Of a DNA stretch of 64,000 nt, positions 1-11,619 are shown piece after piece; position 1 is the first letter of the stretch, and the number at the start of each line of letters is the position of its first letter. Position numbers and translations under genes: made by a program. The notes beneath the pieces are model-generated. The model was not told the origin of the DNA. It saw only the letters and a list, made by a program, of their open reading frames with translations, and ran no database searches. Source of the DNA: Anaeromyces robustus. Taxonomy: Eukaryota; Neocallimastigomycota; Neocallimastigomycetes; Neocallimastigales; Neocallimastigaceae. The stretch spans positions 40,001 through 104,000 of the forward strand of contig MCFG01000150.1 in NCBI GenBank assembly GCA_002104895.1, read 5' to 3'.

Positions 1-477
1 AAATATTAAATAAATATTAAATAAATGCATAAATAATAAATAATAAATAAAATATTTAAAAAAACAAAACAAAATATTATATACATATATATATATTAAA
101 TAATAATTTTATCTATTCAAATATTTTAATATTCTATAATAATATTTATTATCATTATATGATATATATATATGATAATATTTTTTAATAAAACTATTAA
201 AAAAATATAGGTTGTAAATAATAATAATATTATTATTATAATTAATATTATTATAATATTATTATATTATTATTTTTTTTTTTAAAAAAAAAAACATTTC
301 ATTTTAATTTTAATAATAAAAAAAATATAAAATTGAAAATTATTAAAATAAACTTTTTAATTATATTATTCTATATGTATTATAAATAAAAATCATTATT
401 ATTATTATTTAATATTTTATTTTATTTTAAAATTATTTTATTTATTTATTAAAATTTATATTTAAAATAATAAAGAA
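1..477. other. AT-rich upstream DNA, no gene seen
   Basis: Almost only A and T, with homopolymer runs and ATT/TTA stretches. It presumably holds the promoter and 5' leader of the Reeler-like gene that begins at 478. No distinct motif can be supported. Confidence 0.7.
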
Positions 478-1699
478 ATGATAAACAAAATTTTAATAAC
501 GTTCCTTATATTAGTCTGTTATCATATATATATAACACAAGGTCATGCGGATGAGTCACCTTATTGTACAGCTGATTTAGAAAGTATAAATACAAGAACT
601 CATACTAATGATGAAATAAAAGATACAACAGGTGGTTTTACACTTACCATAGAACCTAAACCAAAAAAATTAACAGGGTTTTCACCCGATTTTACCATTA
701 CATTAGATAGTACAAAATATAAAACAATAAGAGGTCTTCTTCTTTATGTTGAACACGAAAATCAAACAACTGTTGAAGATGAAGAAGAATATAATAAAAG
801 ATTAGGTTATTTTATTGATATTAATGATCAATATTTTAGACCAAAAAAATGTGGTATAAAATCATTACCTAATAGTACATTAGAACATTTTAACAGAGAA
901 GATAAACCTCTACCTCAAAAATTTTCATGGACTTTAAAAAATGTTTTTGATTATGAAAATGATTTTTATGGAGTTATAAAAGCTATAGGTAAATTTAAAA
1001 TTATATATTCATTTATATATTTTAATTTAATAATTAATTGAAATTAAAAAAAAAATAAAAAAAAGATATTATTATTATTATAATAATAATAATAAAAAGA
1101 ATAAATATTCTTTATATTTATTTTTTATATTAATATATAAAAATCTTTTTCTTTTCTTTTTTTTTTTTACTTATATAAATATATACTTTAAAAATATTAT
1201 AAAAAAATATTGTATAATAAACTAAAATATTATAAATGTATATATATTATGTTCTAATTTAAAATATATATTCTTTAAATTCAATATAAATATATATAAT
1301 ATTATTACTATTATTATTATAATTATAATTATTATAATAATTATTATTTATATCACACTATATCTATATATATAAAAAGCGGTAGTTTCAATGAAAGAAT
1401 GGGGAGTTCCAGAACCTACCAAATTTCAACCAAAAAATTTAATGCAAGAAATATATCCTGAAGAATATAAAACATATCTTTATTTAAATACCCCTTCTTT
1501 TAAAAAAGAAATAAAAAAATATTATTCAGAAAATCCATTTCTTTTTGTTTTAATAACAAGTTTAGCCATTGTAACTTGTTATTTCCTTTATCGGTTTATA
1601 ATTAAAAGAATTAAATTATATAAAAGACAAAAGAAATATGAAAATTATTATAGACTTGAAACTATTAATAAAGTACAAACTCAAATTAAGGATGTTTAA
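478..1699 (+). CDS. Reeler-like single-pass membrane protein, two exons
   Basis: Exons are read as 478..988 and 1380..1699. The GT donor at 989 and AG acceptor at 1378-1379 join in phase (G + CG = Ala171), giving 276 aa. Residues 1-22 are a signal peptide. Residues 54-175 resemble a Reeler domain: a β-strand start (GGFTLTIEP), an RGLLLYVEH strand near 85-93, paired Cys30 and Cys125, a His-containing TLEHF segment near 134-138, a KFSWTLKN strand near 148-155, and a GVIKAIAVV strand that spans the splice junction and so supports it. A linker follows, then one membrane helix at about 223-244 and a basic cytosolic tail (RFIIKRIKLYKRQKK). Reeler domains occur in extracellular and membrane proteins, often next to DOMON or cytochrome b561 domains; neither is present here. 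The first exon alone reads on to a stop at 1041, which would lose the anchor, so the spliced form is preferred. Ligand and role are unknown. Confidence 0.7.
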
Positions 1700-2056
1700 A
1701 CTATAATAATAATATTAAAAAGAAGAAGAAGAAAAAAAAGGTTAAAGAAATTGAAATATAAACACAAACATTACAAAACATAATATAACTATCATTAATA
1801 AAATAATATATAATAATTATAAATATAAATAATTAATTTAGAATATATAAATAAATTGAATAAAAAAAAAAAACATATTTATACAGAAAAAAAAGTAATA
1901 ATAAAAAAAAATCATATTTATACAAATAATAATAATAATAATAATAAAATCATATTATATAGATAATCCATTCTTTTTTGTATTATAAATTTATATATTT
2001 AAAATTAATTATTATTAAAATAAATAAATACAAATTATAAAAATTTAATTTTTTTA

Positions 2057-2090
<34 letters not shown>

Positions 2091-4130
2091 ATTTAAAATA
2101 ATATATAATAATTTATATTTATATATTATTATTTAGGAAAAAATAATTAAAAATTCAAATATAAATATATAATTTTTTTTTAATACAGAAATTCTTTTAA
2201 AATAATTTTTATATATTTGGTTTTACTTTTATTATTATTTTTATATAAATATTTTTATCTATTAAAAAATAAATTATATACTTATTTTCTTTTCTTTTTA
2301 TTATTATTATTTATTATTATTTTGTACTATTTTTCATATGATACTAGTATAAAATAGTTATATTTCTGTTAGGTTTGTTCATTTGGATCAATTTCATGTT
2401 TAAATTTTGAAATTTATTCATTTATAATTTTCATTTCTTAAAGTATTATAAAAATACTTATTAACGTTTTTTTTTTCTTCAAAGGCTTCAATTAAATAGT
2501 ATTCTTTTTTTTATCAAAAAATTTTAATTTTTATTTTTTTTAATGGTTGGTATCTTATTTTTATAACAGTAACATAAATCTAAAATGTTTTTTTTTTTTT
2601 TTTTTTTTGAATTTTAAATATTATAATACATGAAATTTGTAGTAGAAATTTTATTTTCATTATATATAATATAATATGATATATACTTAGATAAATGAAA
2701 TTATATGTGATATATATTAAGTTTATTATAAATTTTTTTTTTTCTTTTTATTATATGTGATATATATTTAGTTCATTTATTTATTTTTTTATTTTCCATT
2801 TTATTTTCTTTCCCTTTTTTTTTATTTTTTATTATTTATATAATATGAATAATTGACTATAAATTATTAAATAAACAAAAAAATTGTATTACTTTTCTTA
2901 TTATTATCAATGGTAAATTTCAAATAATTTATTTATAGATTATTATATATATATATATTTTTTTTATTATTTATTTATATAATTTTAAGTAACATTTTAT
3001 TATAATAACAATTATTATTATATTTAAATCCCAAAAAAAAGGTATATAATTAATAAATGAATAAATAAATAACATATAAATAAATAAAAAAATATCTTTT
3101 GTATCCTTATATCCTTTATTCTTCTTACCTTTTTAATAAAAATAATAGAGCAAACATTTTTATTAATAATAATTAATAATATAATTCTATAATAATATAT
3201 AATAATTTATTCTAAATATTCTTTATTTTAATATTTTTTATTTATTATTTAATCGTAAATAAAATTAAGGAGTTCATAACTATAAGATAAAATGATGGTT
3301 TAATAATTAATATTATAATTATAAAAGTTAATAAATTACTAGATAAACTAATTTTTTTATATACAATTAAAAAAAAAAAAATCTCCGTAATAATTCTCCA
3401 TTACATCATAAAATATTATAAAATATACATAAAATATGCATAAAAAAAAGTAAAAAAAATTTCCTTGAAACGTTTTTTTTTTTATAGTTTCTTTTTATGA
3501 AATTTTAGCTCCTTAAATTTTATAAAAAGAGAGAAAGAGAAATAGTTAAAAAAGGAAATTGGAAACTTTTTTTTTTTTAATTATCTTTTTACCTTTATAA
3601 AGTAAAATTAAATAATTAATTAAAAAAAAATAATAATAAATTAATTAACGAATTAATGAATTAATGAATAAAAAAATAAAGAAATAAAAAAAAAAAAAAT
3701 AAAATAAAATTATTATATAAATATAAATATAGATTTAAAATAAATATATAAATATGAATTAATTCATTAAATCATTAGAGCTTAATTATTGCTTTGTTTT
3801 TTTTTCTTTTTCAAAGTATTAAATTCAAAAAAAAATAATTTTATAAATGGAAAGTTAATTTAAAGATAAAAAAAAAATTTGGTTTTCATTGAGTAAAAAT
3901 AATTAATACTATAGATCATATTACCTAAAGTATATTACTTAAAAAAAAACAAAAAAATAAAAATTAAGCATAATATAAATATAGTTTATATATTATATTA
4001 TTTATTACTTTTTTTTATTTATATATAAAAACTATATGGTGAATATATAAATATAAAAAGAATGAGTTTTAATAACTTGATTTGATTTATAATATTTTTG
4101 TATAATATATATATTATATATATATATATT
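1700..4130. other. AT-rich intergenic DNA
   Basis: A/T homopolymers, TA repeats and ATT runs. No gene was seen apart from a short coding-like patch on the minus strand near 2374-2516, listed separately. Confidence 0.6.
2374..2516 (-). pseudogene. short decayed coding-like fragment
   Basis: On the minus strand this patch reads KEYYLIEAFEEKKNV, then KYFYNTLRNENYK and a stop. After a frame change it reads HEIDPNEQT and another stop. Codons such as GAA GCC TTT GAA GAA are unlike the surrounding DNA. The protein is not recognised. It may be a fossil exon or chance. Confidence 0.25.
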
Positions 4131-4508
4131 TTTTTTATAGACTTATCATGTGATTTTCACATGAATGTATCGGAATTAAATTCCCTGCCTTACCTTTTCG
4201 GCGTCGACGCCCTTGGTATATTCATATATTTTACATTTGTACTTAAACCCTAACGCTAACTTAATAACGGGTCCAGTCTACAAGCCCCACATATGAATAG
4301 TAGTCACCAAGGAAACCGCCCAATAATTTAGAGCCGCACCCCACATTATTAGACTTAAAGGTCTACTCATATACTTATATTATTTAATGAGGCGTGAGTA
4401 GCTACGCCTCAAATACTATACCTGTGCACTACCTTGCCACAGTGTAAAACCCGTGAAGGAGAAAACCACTTGTGCTTGGGGTAGATGCGGTGTCGATCCA
4501 GAAGCCTT
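4131..4508 (+). ncRNA. GC-richer hairpin-rich element, copy 1
   Basis: An island of complex sequence of about 375 bp in DNA that is otherwise nearly all A/T. All reading frames are interrupted. A diverged copy lies at 56091-56427 in the same orientation. Both start with TTTTTTATAGACTTATCAT and end with GCCTT. Conserved blocks include GGCGTCGACGCC, GTCCAGTCTA, ACCAAGGAAAC, AAGGAGAAAA and TGCTTGGGGTAGA. Visible stems are 4146-4153 with 4157-4164, GGAAT/ATTCC at about 4171-4184, the 4200-4211 palindrome, CAATAAT/ATTATT, and TGAGGCGT/ACGCCTCA near 4388-4411, which is absent from copy 2. The compensatory change G4150-C4160 to A56110-T56120 suggests selection on RNA structure. It fits no tRNA, rRNA, SRP RNA, RNase P RNA, snRNA or self-splicing intron I could recognise. 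It could be an unknown ncRNA, a SINE-like repeat, or a non-coding exon, since both copies follow a T-rich ..TATAG that looks like a 3' splice site. Strand is uncertain. Confidence 0.5.
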
Positions 4509-7500
4509 ATATATTATATATAGAAATATAAAATTTCTGTTTATAATTATAATTATTATACTATCTAAAGATATTAACAAATATAATAAATAATATTTAA
4601 TAATCTTATATAAATATATAAAAAAAAAAACAGAAAAAAAAACAGAAAAAACAGATAAACATAGATAGAGAAAAAAAAAAAAAAGAAAATCAATGGATGA
4701 TCATGGTATGTATGGAACACCAAAACTTTTTTTTTATTTTTTTTTATTTTATTTTTTTATTTTATATTTAAAATAATTAAAATAATTAAAATAATTGTAA
4801 CACATAAAATAAACAAAAAATAAAAAAAACGGTATGTTGGATAATAATAATAATTATATAATTATATATAATTATATAATAAAATAAAAACGGTTTAAAA
4901 ATAAAATAGTAAAAAAGTAAAAATAGTAAAAATAATAAATTAAATAATAAAAATAATAAAAATAATAAAATAATAAAAATTTTATCTTTTATATATAAAA
5001 ATAAAATAAAATATAATTAAAAAAAAAACGGCTAAAATTTTAATTGTAACAAAATGAATAATATAAAAATTTAATATATAAAATATTATTTTTTAATATA
5101 ATTTAATATATTAATAAATATATTGTTAAATATATTTTAGATATTGATATTAATTTGACAAATTTTAGGTTACACGTAAATAATATTAAAAAATTAATTA
5201 AAAAAAAAATTATATCAAAAATATTAAATAAATAATAAATAATATTAAATAAATAAATATAATATTAATATATAAATAAATTATTGAAAAATAAATAGTA
5301 TAAATGAATAAATAGATAATTATATATTAAATAAAAATTTATTAGAATTTCTTACCGTTAATCAAAAAAAAAAAAAAAAAAACTTTAAATCAAAAGGCTT
5401 TTTATTTTATTTTATTTTATTTTTTTATTTGAATTTCATTATTTCATTTGTATTAAAAAATATTAAAATAGAAAAATGATAGAATGAAAAAAAACAAAAA
5501 AAAAAAAAATTAGTTAATTTTAATTCAATCCAAAAAAACTAAAAACTAAAAAACTAAAAAAAATATTTTATAGTTTTATAAATTTTATTACTCCTCCAAA
5601 AAAACAGAATTCACATTAACAATAAATAAATTATATGTTTACGAATATATTTATAATTTATTTATTACAAGTTTAAACTTTAAAAAAAAAATTAATAATC
5701 AATATCAATATTATAAAGAAAAAAAGTATGCATAATATTATTAATATTTTTAAAATTTCACCTCACTAAAAGTTGATAATAATTGATAAAGTATATACGT
5801 ATAATAAAATATAATTTAATATAATAAAAAATACGTTTATTAAACTTTTTATTATTTGATTTTAATTTTTGATAACTAATTTTAAATATTAGTATAGTTT
5901 TTATTATACTAAAAATTAAAAGTAAAATTATTATATTTAATTATTATATTTTAACAATTCTTTTTTTTTTTTTATTAGAGTTATTCAACAATCACTCATT
6001 TTTAATGGTTGAATTTGTAAATTGTTTAATTTTAATTTTAACGATTGAATTTAATGGTTTAATTTGAAATAATAAATATTATTTTAATTTTTAAACTCTT
6101 TATTTTTCTTTTTTCATTTTTATTAGTTTTTTAATAAAAATAATAATAATAATAGTAATATTATTTAATTTTTCCTTTTTTTTTATATTCTCTTATCTTC
6201 TAAATTTTTAATTTGTTTTTTTTTTTTAATAGTCTTTAAATTAATTAAATTAAAATAAATAAATAAATATATAAATAATATTTAAATAAATTAATAAATA
6301 ATTATATTTAAATAAATGAATAATATTTAAATAACTAAATAAAATTATATATTAATATTTAATCAATTAATAAATTAATCAACAAATAAATTATTAATGA
6401 TTAATGATTAATATTCAACTTTATTTTCAATATTATTATTATTTTTTTTTTTTTTAGTGTGAGTTTAGTTTTTAGTTTTTAGTTTTTAAGTTCATAATTT
6501 TTAAAAATTATCTAAAAAAAGAGAAAAACAATTTTGTATTTCCTTTTTTAGAATTTTATCTCAAATTTAGAAAAAAAAATAAAAAAAAAAAAAAATTAAA
6601 ATTAAAACAAAAGTGGATGTCCATTATAATAAAAATAAAACGATAGTAAAAAATAACTTTTTTTTTTTAAATAAAAAAATACTTTTTATTTTTTTTTAAA
6701 GTTATCACTTTTAAAAAATAAAATATAAAATAAAAGAAATATTAATTATTATCAATTATCAATGATTAATAGTAATTGACCATCATTTAATTATTAATTA
6801 TTATAATAATTGATGATCAAAATAAAAAATTTATCATTAATTTAAAAATGATAATCGTTATTAAATGATTATTTATTTTATTATTTTTATTATTTATTTT
6901 AAAATCATTTAAAAAAAAGGTTGCGGTGTTTTTTTTAAGAATTAAAAATTAATAAAAATTTTATTTCATATTAAATGAGTATTTATTTAGTTATTAATTA
7001 ATATTTATTTATTTTATTATCTATTATTTATTTAGTTAATAATTAACATTCATTTAATAAAAATAAAATGAAAAAATAATTAAAATGTAAAAACTTTTTT
7101 TTTCACATATTAAAAATAATAAAAAAAAAATTTTTTTTGTTAATCATTCTATTTAATATTTTTTTTAATATTATTATTTAATTCTATTATTTATTTATTT
7201 ATTATTTATTTATCTATTTATATATCATTAAATATACACTAATTATTTATTTAATTATTATTTATATATTCATTAAATTATCAATATATTAAAGTGATTA
7301 AATTATTTATTTATTATTTATTTATTCCAATAGAAATAAAAAAAAATTTTTTTTTTTGCCGTTAAACGAAAAATTCATTTTCTATAATATATTATTTATT
7401 ATATTATATTATATTATATTATATTAATATTAATATATAAATTATTTAATATTTAATATATTAAAAATTTAATCAAATTAATTGAATAATATATAATATA

Positions 7501-8220
7501 ATAGTATTAATATAATCCATTATATAATATAATATAATATATTGATATTATATTAAATTTAATGAAAAAATAAATTAAAAAATACAATAATAATAGTTAT
7601 TACAATAAATAACCAAAATTATAAAATAATAATAATATAAAAAAAAAAGATAATCATTTAATATAATTTAAATTAGAATAATATATAATAAATAATATAA
7701 TATAATAAATAATTAATATTATCATTTTCATTATTTATTTATTTATTTATTTATTTATTATCTATTTATTTATTTACTTAATTATTTATTTACTTATTAT
7801 TTATCTATAATTATTATATTTATTTATTTACTTTTAATTACTCATTTTATTATTCTTTCAATATACAAAGTCAAATTTAATTATACTTTATTAAGAATTA
7901 AAATTAACAAAAAAAAAAAAAAAGAAAAAAAAAAAAATTAAATTTAATATATTAAATAGATTAAAAAAAAAATAATTGTACTGGAATGATTTAATCTATT
8001 TTATATTAAACTGACTTTTTATACAAAAGGTATAAATATAAATCATTTTTTCTTTTAAATTTCTTTTTTTTTTTTTTTTAATAATTACTATACATTTTAT
8101 TGTTAAATATTTCAAAAAAAAATAAAAAATAATTGTATAAAATTATTTTTATAATTGTATAATTGTATAATAATAAACAACAAAATAATAAAAATAATTT
8201 ATATTATTTTTATATTTATA
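4509..8220. other. AT-rich intergenic DNA
   Basis: About 3.7 kb of A/T homopolymers, TTA/TTTA patches and short inverted repeats, with no gene seen. AAAAACTAAAAACTAAAAAA near 5536 and TTTAGTTTTTAGTTTTTAG near 6468 are roughly inverted copies. A TTTATACAAAAGG string lies near 8018. Confidence 0.6.
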
Positions 8221-8275
8221 TAATTATTAAAAAGTGGAATCAAAAGTATTATATACTTTTCTTTTTAATAATTAG
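8221..8275 (+). promoter_or_regulatory. 55-bp palindromic element shared with 40837-40891
   Basis: The 55 bp match the reverse complement of 40837-40891 with one mismatch (TATTATATAC here, TATTTTATAC there). Both lie upstream of genes for repetitive secreted proteins and in the same orientation relative to the gene, ending about 210 bp (here) and 290 bp (there) before the start codon. The element has inverted ends (TAATTATTAAAAAG and CTTTTTAATAATTA) around a core TGGAATC and a second inverted pair AAAAGTAT/ATACTTTT. It may be a regulatory site or a tiny mobile palindrome. Confidence 0.5.
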
Positions 8276-8485
8276 ACTCTTGTATATATATATATAACAA
8301 ATATTTTAATTTATTTTATTACAAAATATTTTCTGTATATAATAAATATAAATATATAATTATTATTATTTAAAACAACTATATAAAAAAATTAATTACC
8401 CCAATATAATAAAAATTTTATAATATTTAATAATATTTTATAAATCAAAACAATCCTATAATTTTTAAAATAAAAAAAATAAAAA

Positions 8486-10474
8486 ATGCGTTACTCATTC
8501 ATTTTAAGTATTGTTGCTTGTTTATCTTTACAAGCTGTTGGTTTACCAGTACCATGTGATGGTAGTAGTGGTCTTAGTGTTCCAGTACCAGAATCTCATC
8601 ATGGTGGTTTCCCAGGTATTGGTCATAAGGGTCATAAAGGTCATGATTCTGATGGTGAAGATAGTAGTTTCTTTGGGGATTTATTCTCTAATATACCAAT
8701 ATTTGGTGGTAAACATGAAGGAAGTTTCCCAGGAATTGGTGGTGAAAGTAGTAGTAGTGAAGAAGATGATGCTCCAAATGTTCCAAATGTTCCAAATGTT
8801 CCAATTCCAAATACTCCAAGTGATGTAGGTGATGTACCACAAGTATCAAATCCAAATGTTGAAGTTCCAGATACTTCTTCTACTACCGATGCTAATGATA
8901 TTAGTGGTGATTCCAATACTCTTCCAGAAGATTCTGGTTTTGAAGCTGATGAAGAAAATGAAAATGAAAATGTTCCAGCTACTGAACCAAATGATATTTC
9001 TTCTAATTTACCATCACCATCTGGTACTTCAGGTCCAGGTATTAGTATAGTTGATGTTTCTAATACACCAACTACTGAAGGTGATGATGTTGCTAGTGCT
9101 GATATTTCTGGTGTTCCAGCTACTGATGGTATTGATGTTTCTGGTACTAATACAGATGAACTTCCAGAAGAAGAAAATTCTGATGATGATGTTGCTGGTG
9201 CTGATGTTGCTAGTGTTCCAGCTACTGATGGTATTGATGTTTCTGGTGCTCCAGTTACTGATAATGCAGACATCTCTGGTGTTAATACTGAAGAACTTCC
9301 AGAAGAAGAAAATTCTGATGATGAAGTTGCTGGTGCTGAAGTTGTTGGTGTTGAAGATGGTATTGATATTAGTTCCTTACCACCAAAATCTCTTCCAAGT
9401 GAAGAAGGTATAAGTGGTGATACTTTTGAACATTCATATGCTCCATTACCACCAAAAACTCTTCCAAGTGAAGAAGTTAGTAATACTAATGATGATGATA
9501 TTGATATTAGTTCTTTACCACCAAAATCTCTTCCAAGTGAAGAAATTAGTAATACTAGTGATGATATTGATATTAGTTCCTTACCACCAAAAACTCTTCC
9601 AGATACACCATGTGATAAGAGTAATGCAGATGCTGCTGTTAGTGAAGAAATTAGTTCTTTATCATCTGGTCCATCTGGTCTTAGTATGGTTGATATTTCA
9701 AGTACTTCTGATATTTCTGATATGCCAGTTAGTGAAGGTAATGATATTTCATCTTCTATTTCTCTTCCAAGTGAAGATAATGATGATTATGAAATTAGTA
9801 TTTCTCAATTACCACCAAAATCTATTCCAACTACTAAAACTCTTCCACCAAAAAATCTTAATCTTCCATCCATTCCATCTCTTCCATCTGAAGAAGTAGA
9901 AGAAACTAATGAAGTTAATAATGATGATAGTGAAGAAGTTCCAGATATAAATTCTGTTCATCCACCACTTTCTGGTGATATAATGCATCCAAGTGATATG
10001 CAAACTGGTGATATTATGCATCCAGTTGCTCCAGTAGGTATTGTTGATGTTTCTTCAGAAGAAACTAATTCCGAAACTAATCCAGTTACTCTTAATGAAA
10101 ATGGACCAATTAATGAAGTTGAAGATGCTAATGATTCTGATGAAGAAGGTGATGATGATGTAGCTAAACAAGATGAAACTGTTGAAGAAGAACTTATTAC
10201 TACTACTGAATATGTTTATGAAGATGTTTATGAAGATGTTGCCTATGGTACTCCATCTGAACCAGCTCCAATAAGCGAACCAGCTCCAGTAAGTGAACCA
10301 GCTCCAGTAAGCGAACCAGCTCCAATAAGTGAACCAGCTCCAGTAAGTGAACCAGCTTCAATTAGTGAAAATGTTGCTGAAGATATTGCTGAAGATGTTG
10401 CTGAAAATGTTGCATCAGTTGAAGAAAATATTTCTTTAGGTGATGAAGAAGAAGATTCTGGTGATGAAAATTAA
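8486..10474 (+). CDS. secreted acidic low-complexity repeat protein, 662 aa
   Basis: A single-exon gene. The signal peptide is residues 1-19 (cleavage after AVG), followed at once by LPVP and Cys24. Residues 36-80 are Gly/His-rich (FPGIGHKGHKGH and a later FPGIGGE). The rest is acidic and Ser/Thr/Pro-rich, built of short recurring motifs: PATDGIDVSG, ENSDD[DE]VAGA, ISSLPPK[ST]LPSEE, and a C-terminal run of SEPAP[VI] hexamers at about 10256-10360. LPPKSLP and the acidic VAGA motif recur in the protein at 14478-16694. There is no catalytic domain or membrane anchor. The only other Cys is in a DTPCD motif, so interchain disulfides are possible. The Ser/Thr content suits O-glycosylation, consistent with a cell-wall or matrix protein, which is inference. 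The upstream 55-bp element is shared with the gene at 38520-40544. Other-frame ORFs here are products of the repeats. Confidence 0.85.
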   Translation: MRYSFILSIVACLSLQAVGLPVPCDGSSGLSVPVPESHHGGFPGIGHKGHKGHDSDGEDSSFFGDLFSNIPIFGGKHEGSFPGIGGESSSSEEDDAPNVPNVPNVPIPNTPSDVGDVPQVSNPNVEVPDTSSTTDANDISGDSNTLPEDSGFEADEENENENVPATEPNDISSNLPSPSGTSGPGISIVDVSNTPTTEGDDVASADISGVPATDGIDVSGTNTDELPEEENSDDDVAGADVASVPATDGIDVSGAPVTDNADISGVNTEELPEEENSDDEVAGAEVVGVEDGIDISSLPPKSLPSEEGISGDTFEHSYAPLPPKTLPSEEVSNTNDDDIDISSLPPKSLPSEEISNTSDDIDISSLPPKTLPDTPCDKSNADAAVSEEISSLSSGPSGLSMVDISSTSDISDMPVSEGNDISSSISLPSEDNDDYEISISQLPPKSIPTTKTLPPKNLNLPSIPSLPSEEVEETNEVNNDDSEEVPDINSVHPPLSGDIMHPSDMQTGDIMHPVAPVGIVDVSSEETNSETNPVTLNENGPINEVEDANDSDEEGDDDVAKQDETVEEELITTTEYVYEDVYEDVAYGTPSEPAPISEPAPVSEPAPVSEPAPISEPAPVSEPASISENVAEDIAEDVAENVASVEENISLGDEEEDSGDEN

Positions 10475-11619
10475 AATTAAGGAAAATTTTTTTTTTTCAT
10501 TTTTTCATTAAAAAAAAAATAATAATAATTAATTTTAAAATTTAGAATAATTTTAGATTTATTAATTTAGAAATTAATAATATTAATTATTATAAAAAAA
10601 AAAAAAAAAAAAAACATATTTATATTGTAAAAAAAATTATTATTCATCAAGAAAAAGTTACTATCGTAATTTCATCCTGCGCATCATAAAATTTCAATTA
10701 TTTTTAATTTTTAATATTTTTTTTTTCTCATTCTAAAAATTATATAGTTAATTTATTAATAATTTTTATATATAATAATAATAAATAAATAATAAATAAA
10801 TAATAAATAATAAATAATATAATAATACAAAATTATTTTTTGTTTAAAGTTTATTTTTTTTTTTTTTTTTAATTATTGTGCAATAATATTTATTTCAAAA
10901 TTTCAAAAAAAGAAAAGAAAATGTTAATATAATTCTTTTTAATTTTTTTTGGACATATTTTTCATTAAATAGGGTAATCTAATGAAATGAATTTATATTG
11001 TGTGGTGTTGTTGTTGAGTTGGTGATTTAAATAGGGTGATTTACTTAATAAGTATATTTTCATTAAAGAATATAATGTCAATGACAATGACAATGATGAA
11101 ATTTTTGTTACATTTTTATATTATAATTTATATTTTTTTTTTTATATTTATACATTTTATTCTATAATTATATATATAATAGTTCTATTTATATTGCTTT
11201 TATGTTATTTTTATAAATATTTAATAAAACCTAAGGTTTTATTTTTTTTGTTTTTATTGAATTATTTGTCTTATCTTATCTATATTTATACTTATAATAT
11301 AATAATTTCTTTATATATTAGATCTTTTTTTTTATTATTAATATTATTAATAGTTAATAGTAATTTCATGATTGAGAATAGTTTATTAAACACTAATAGA
11401 AATGAATATATATGTATATATATTATATTAATCTCTCTTAAAAAAATTTATTTAATATAGTGACTTTCCTTCTTTCCTTCTTTGATTTTTTTTTTAATAT
11501 ACTACTCTTTTTAATATGGACTGGCAATAATCTTTTTCTTTTTCTTTCTTTCTTTCTTTCTTTAGTTTAAAATATTTTTATTATATTATATGTATTTATA
11601 TTAATAATAGATTTATCAT
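10475..11619. other. AT-rich DNA with TTTC microsatellite
   Basis: Homopolymers, a short imperfect GTT run near 11005, CAATGA repeats near 11075-11096 and a (TTTC)n tract near 11540-11563. The 88-codon open frame at 11194-11460 is only Leu/Ile/Tyr/Phe-rich AT translation and is not accepted as a gene. Confidence 0.6.

Noticed and set aside
4251-4262. CCCTAACGCTAAC as a telomere or telomerase RNA template
   Set aside because: Only one partial repeat, not retained as a telomere-like unit in copy 2, and two copies of the element are not expected for telomerase RNA.
4485-4508. GGTGTCGATCC as a tRNA-like B box
   Set aside because: Not conserved in copy 2, and no cloverleaf or A box could be found at the right distance.
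8511-10021. Several open frames in other frames and strand over the secreted acidic protein
   Set aside because: Repeat shadows rich in Leu/Met/Val or Ser; codons follow the repeat of the real frame.
11194-11460. 88-codon open frame
   Set aside because: AT-driven hydrophobic composition, no conserved features, no GC rise as seen in real genes here.
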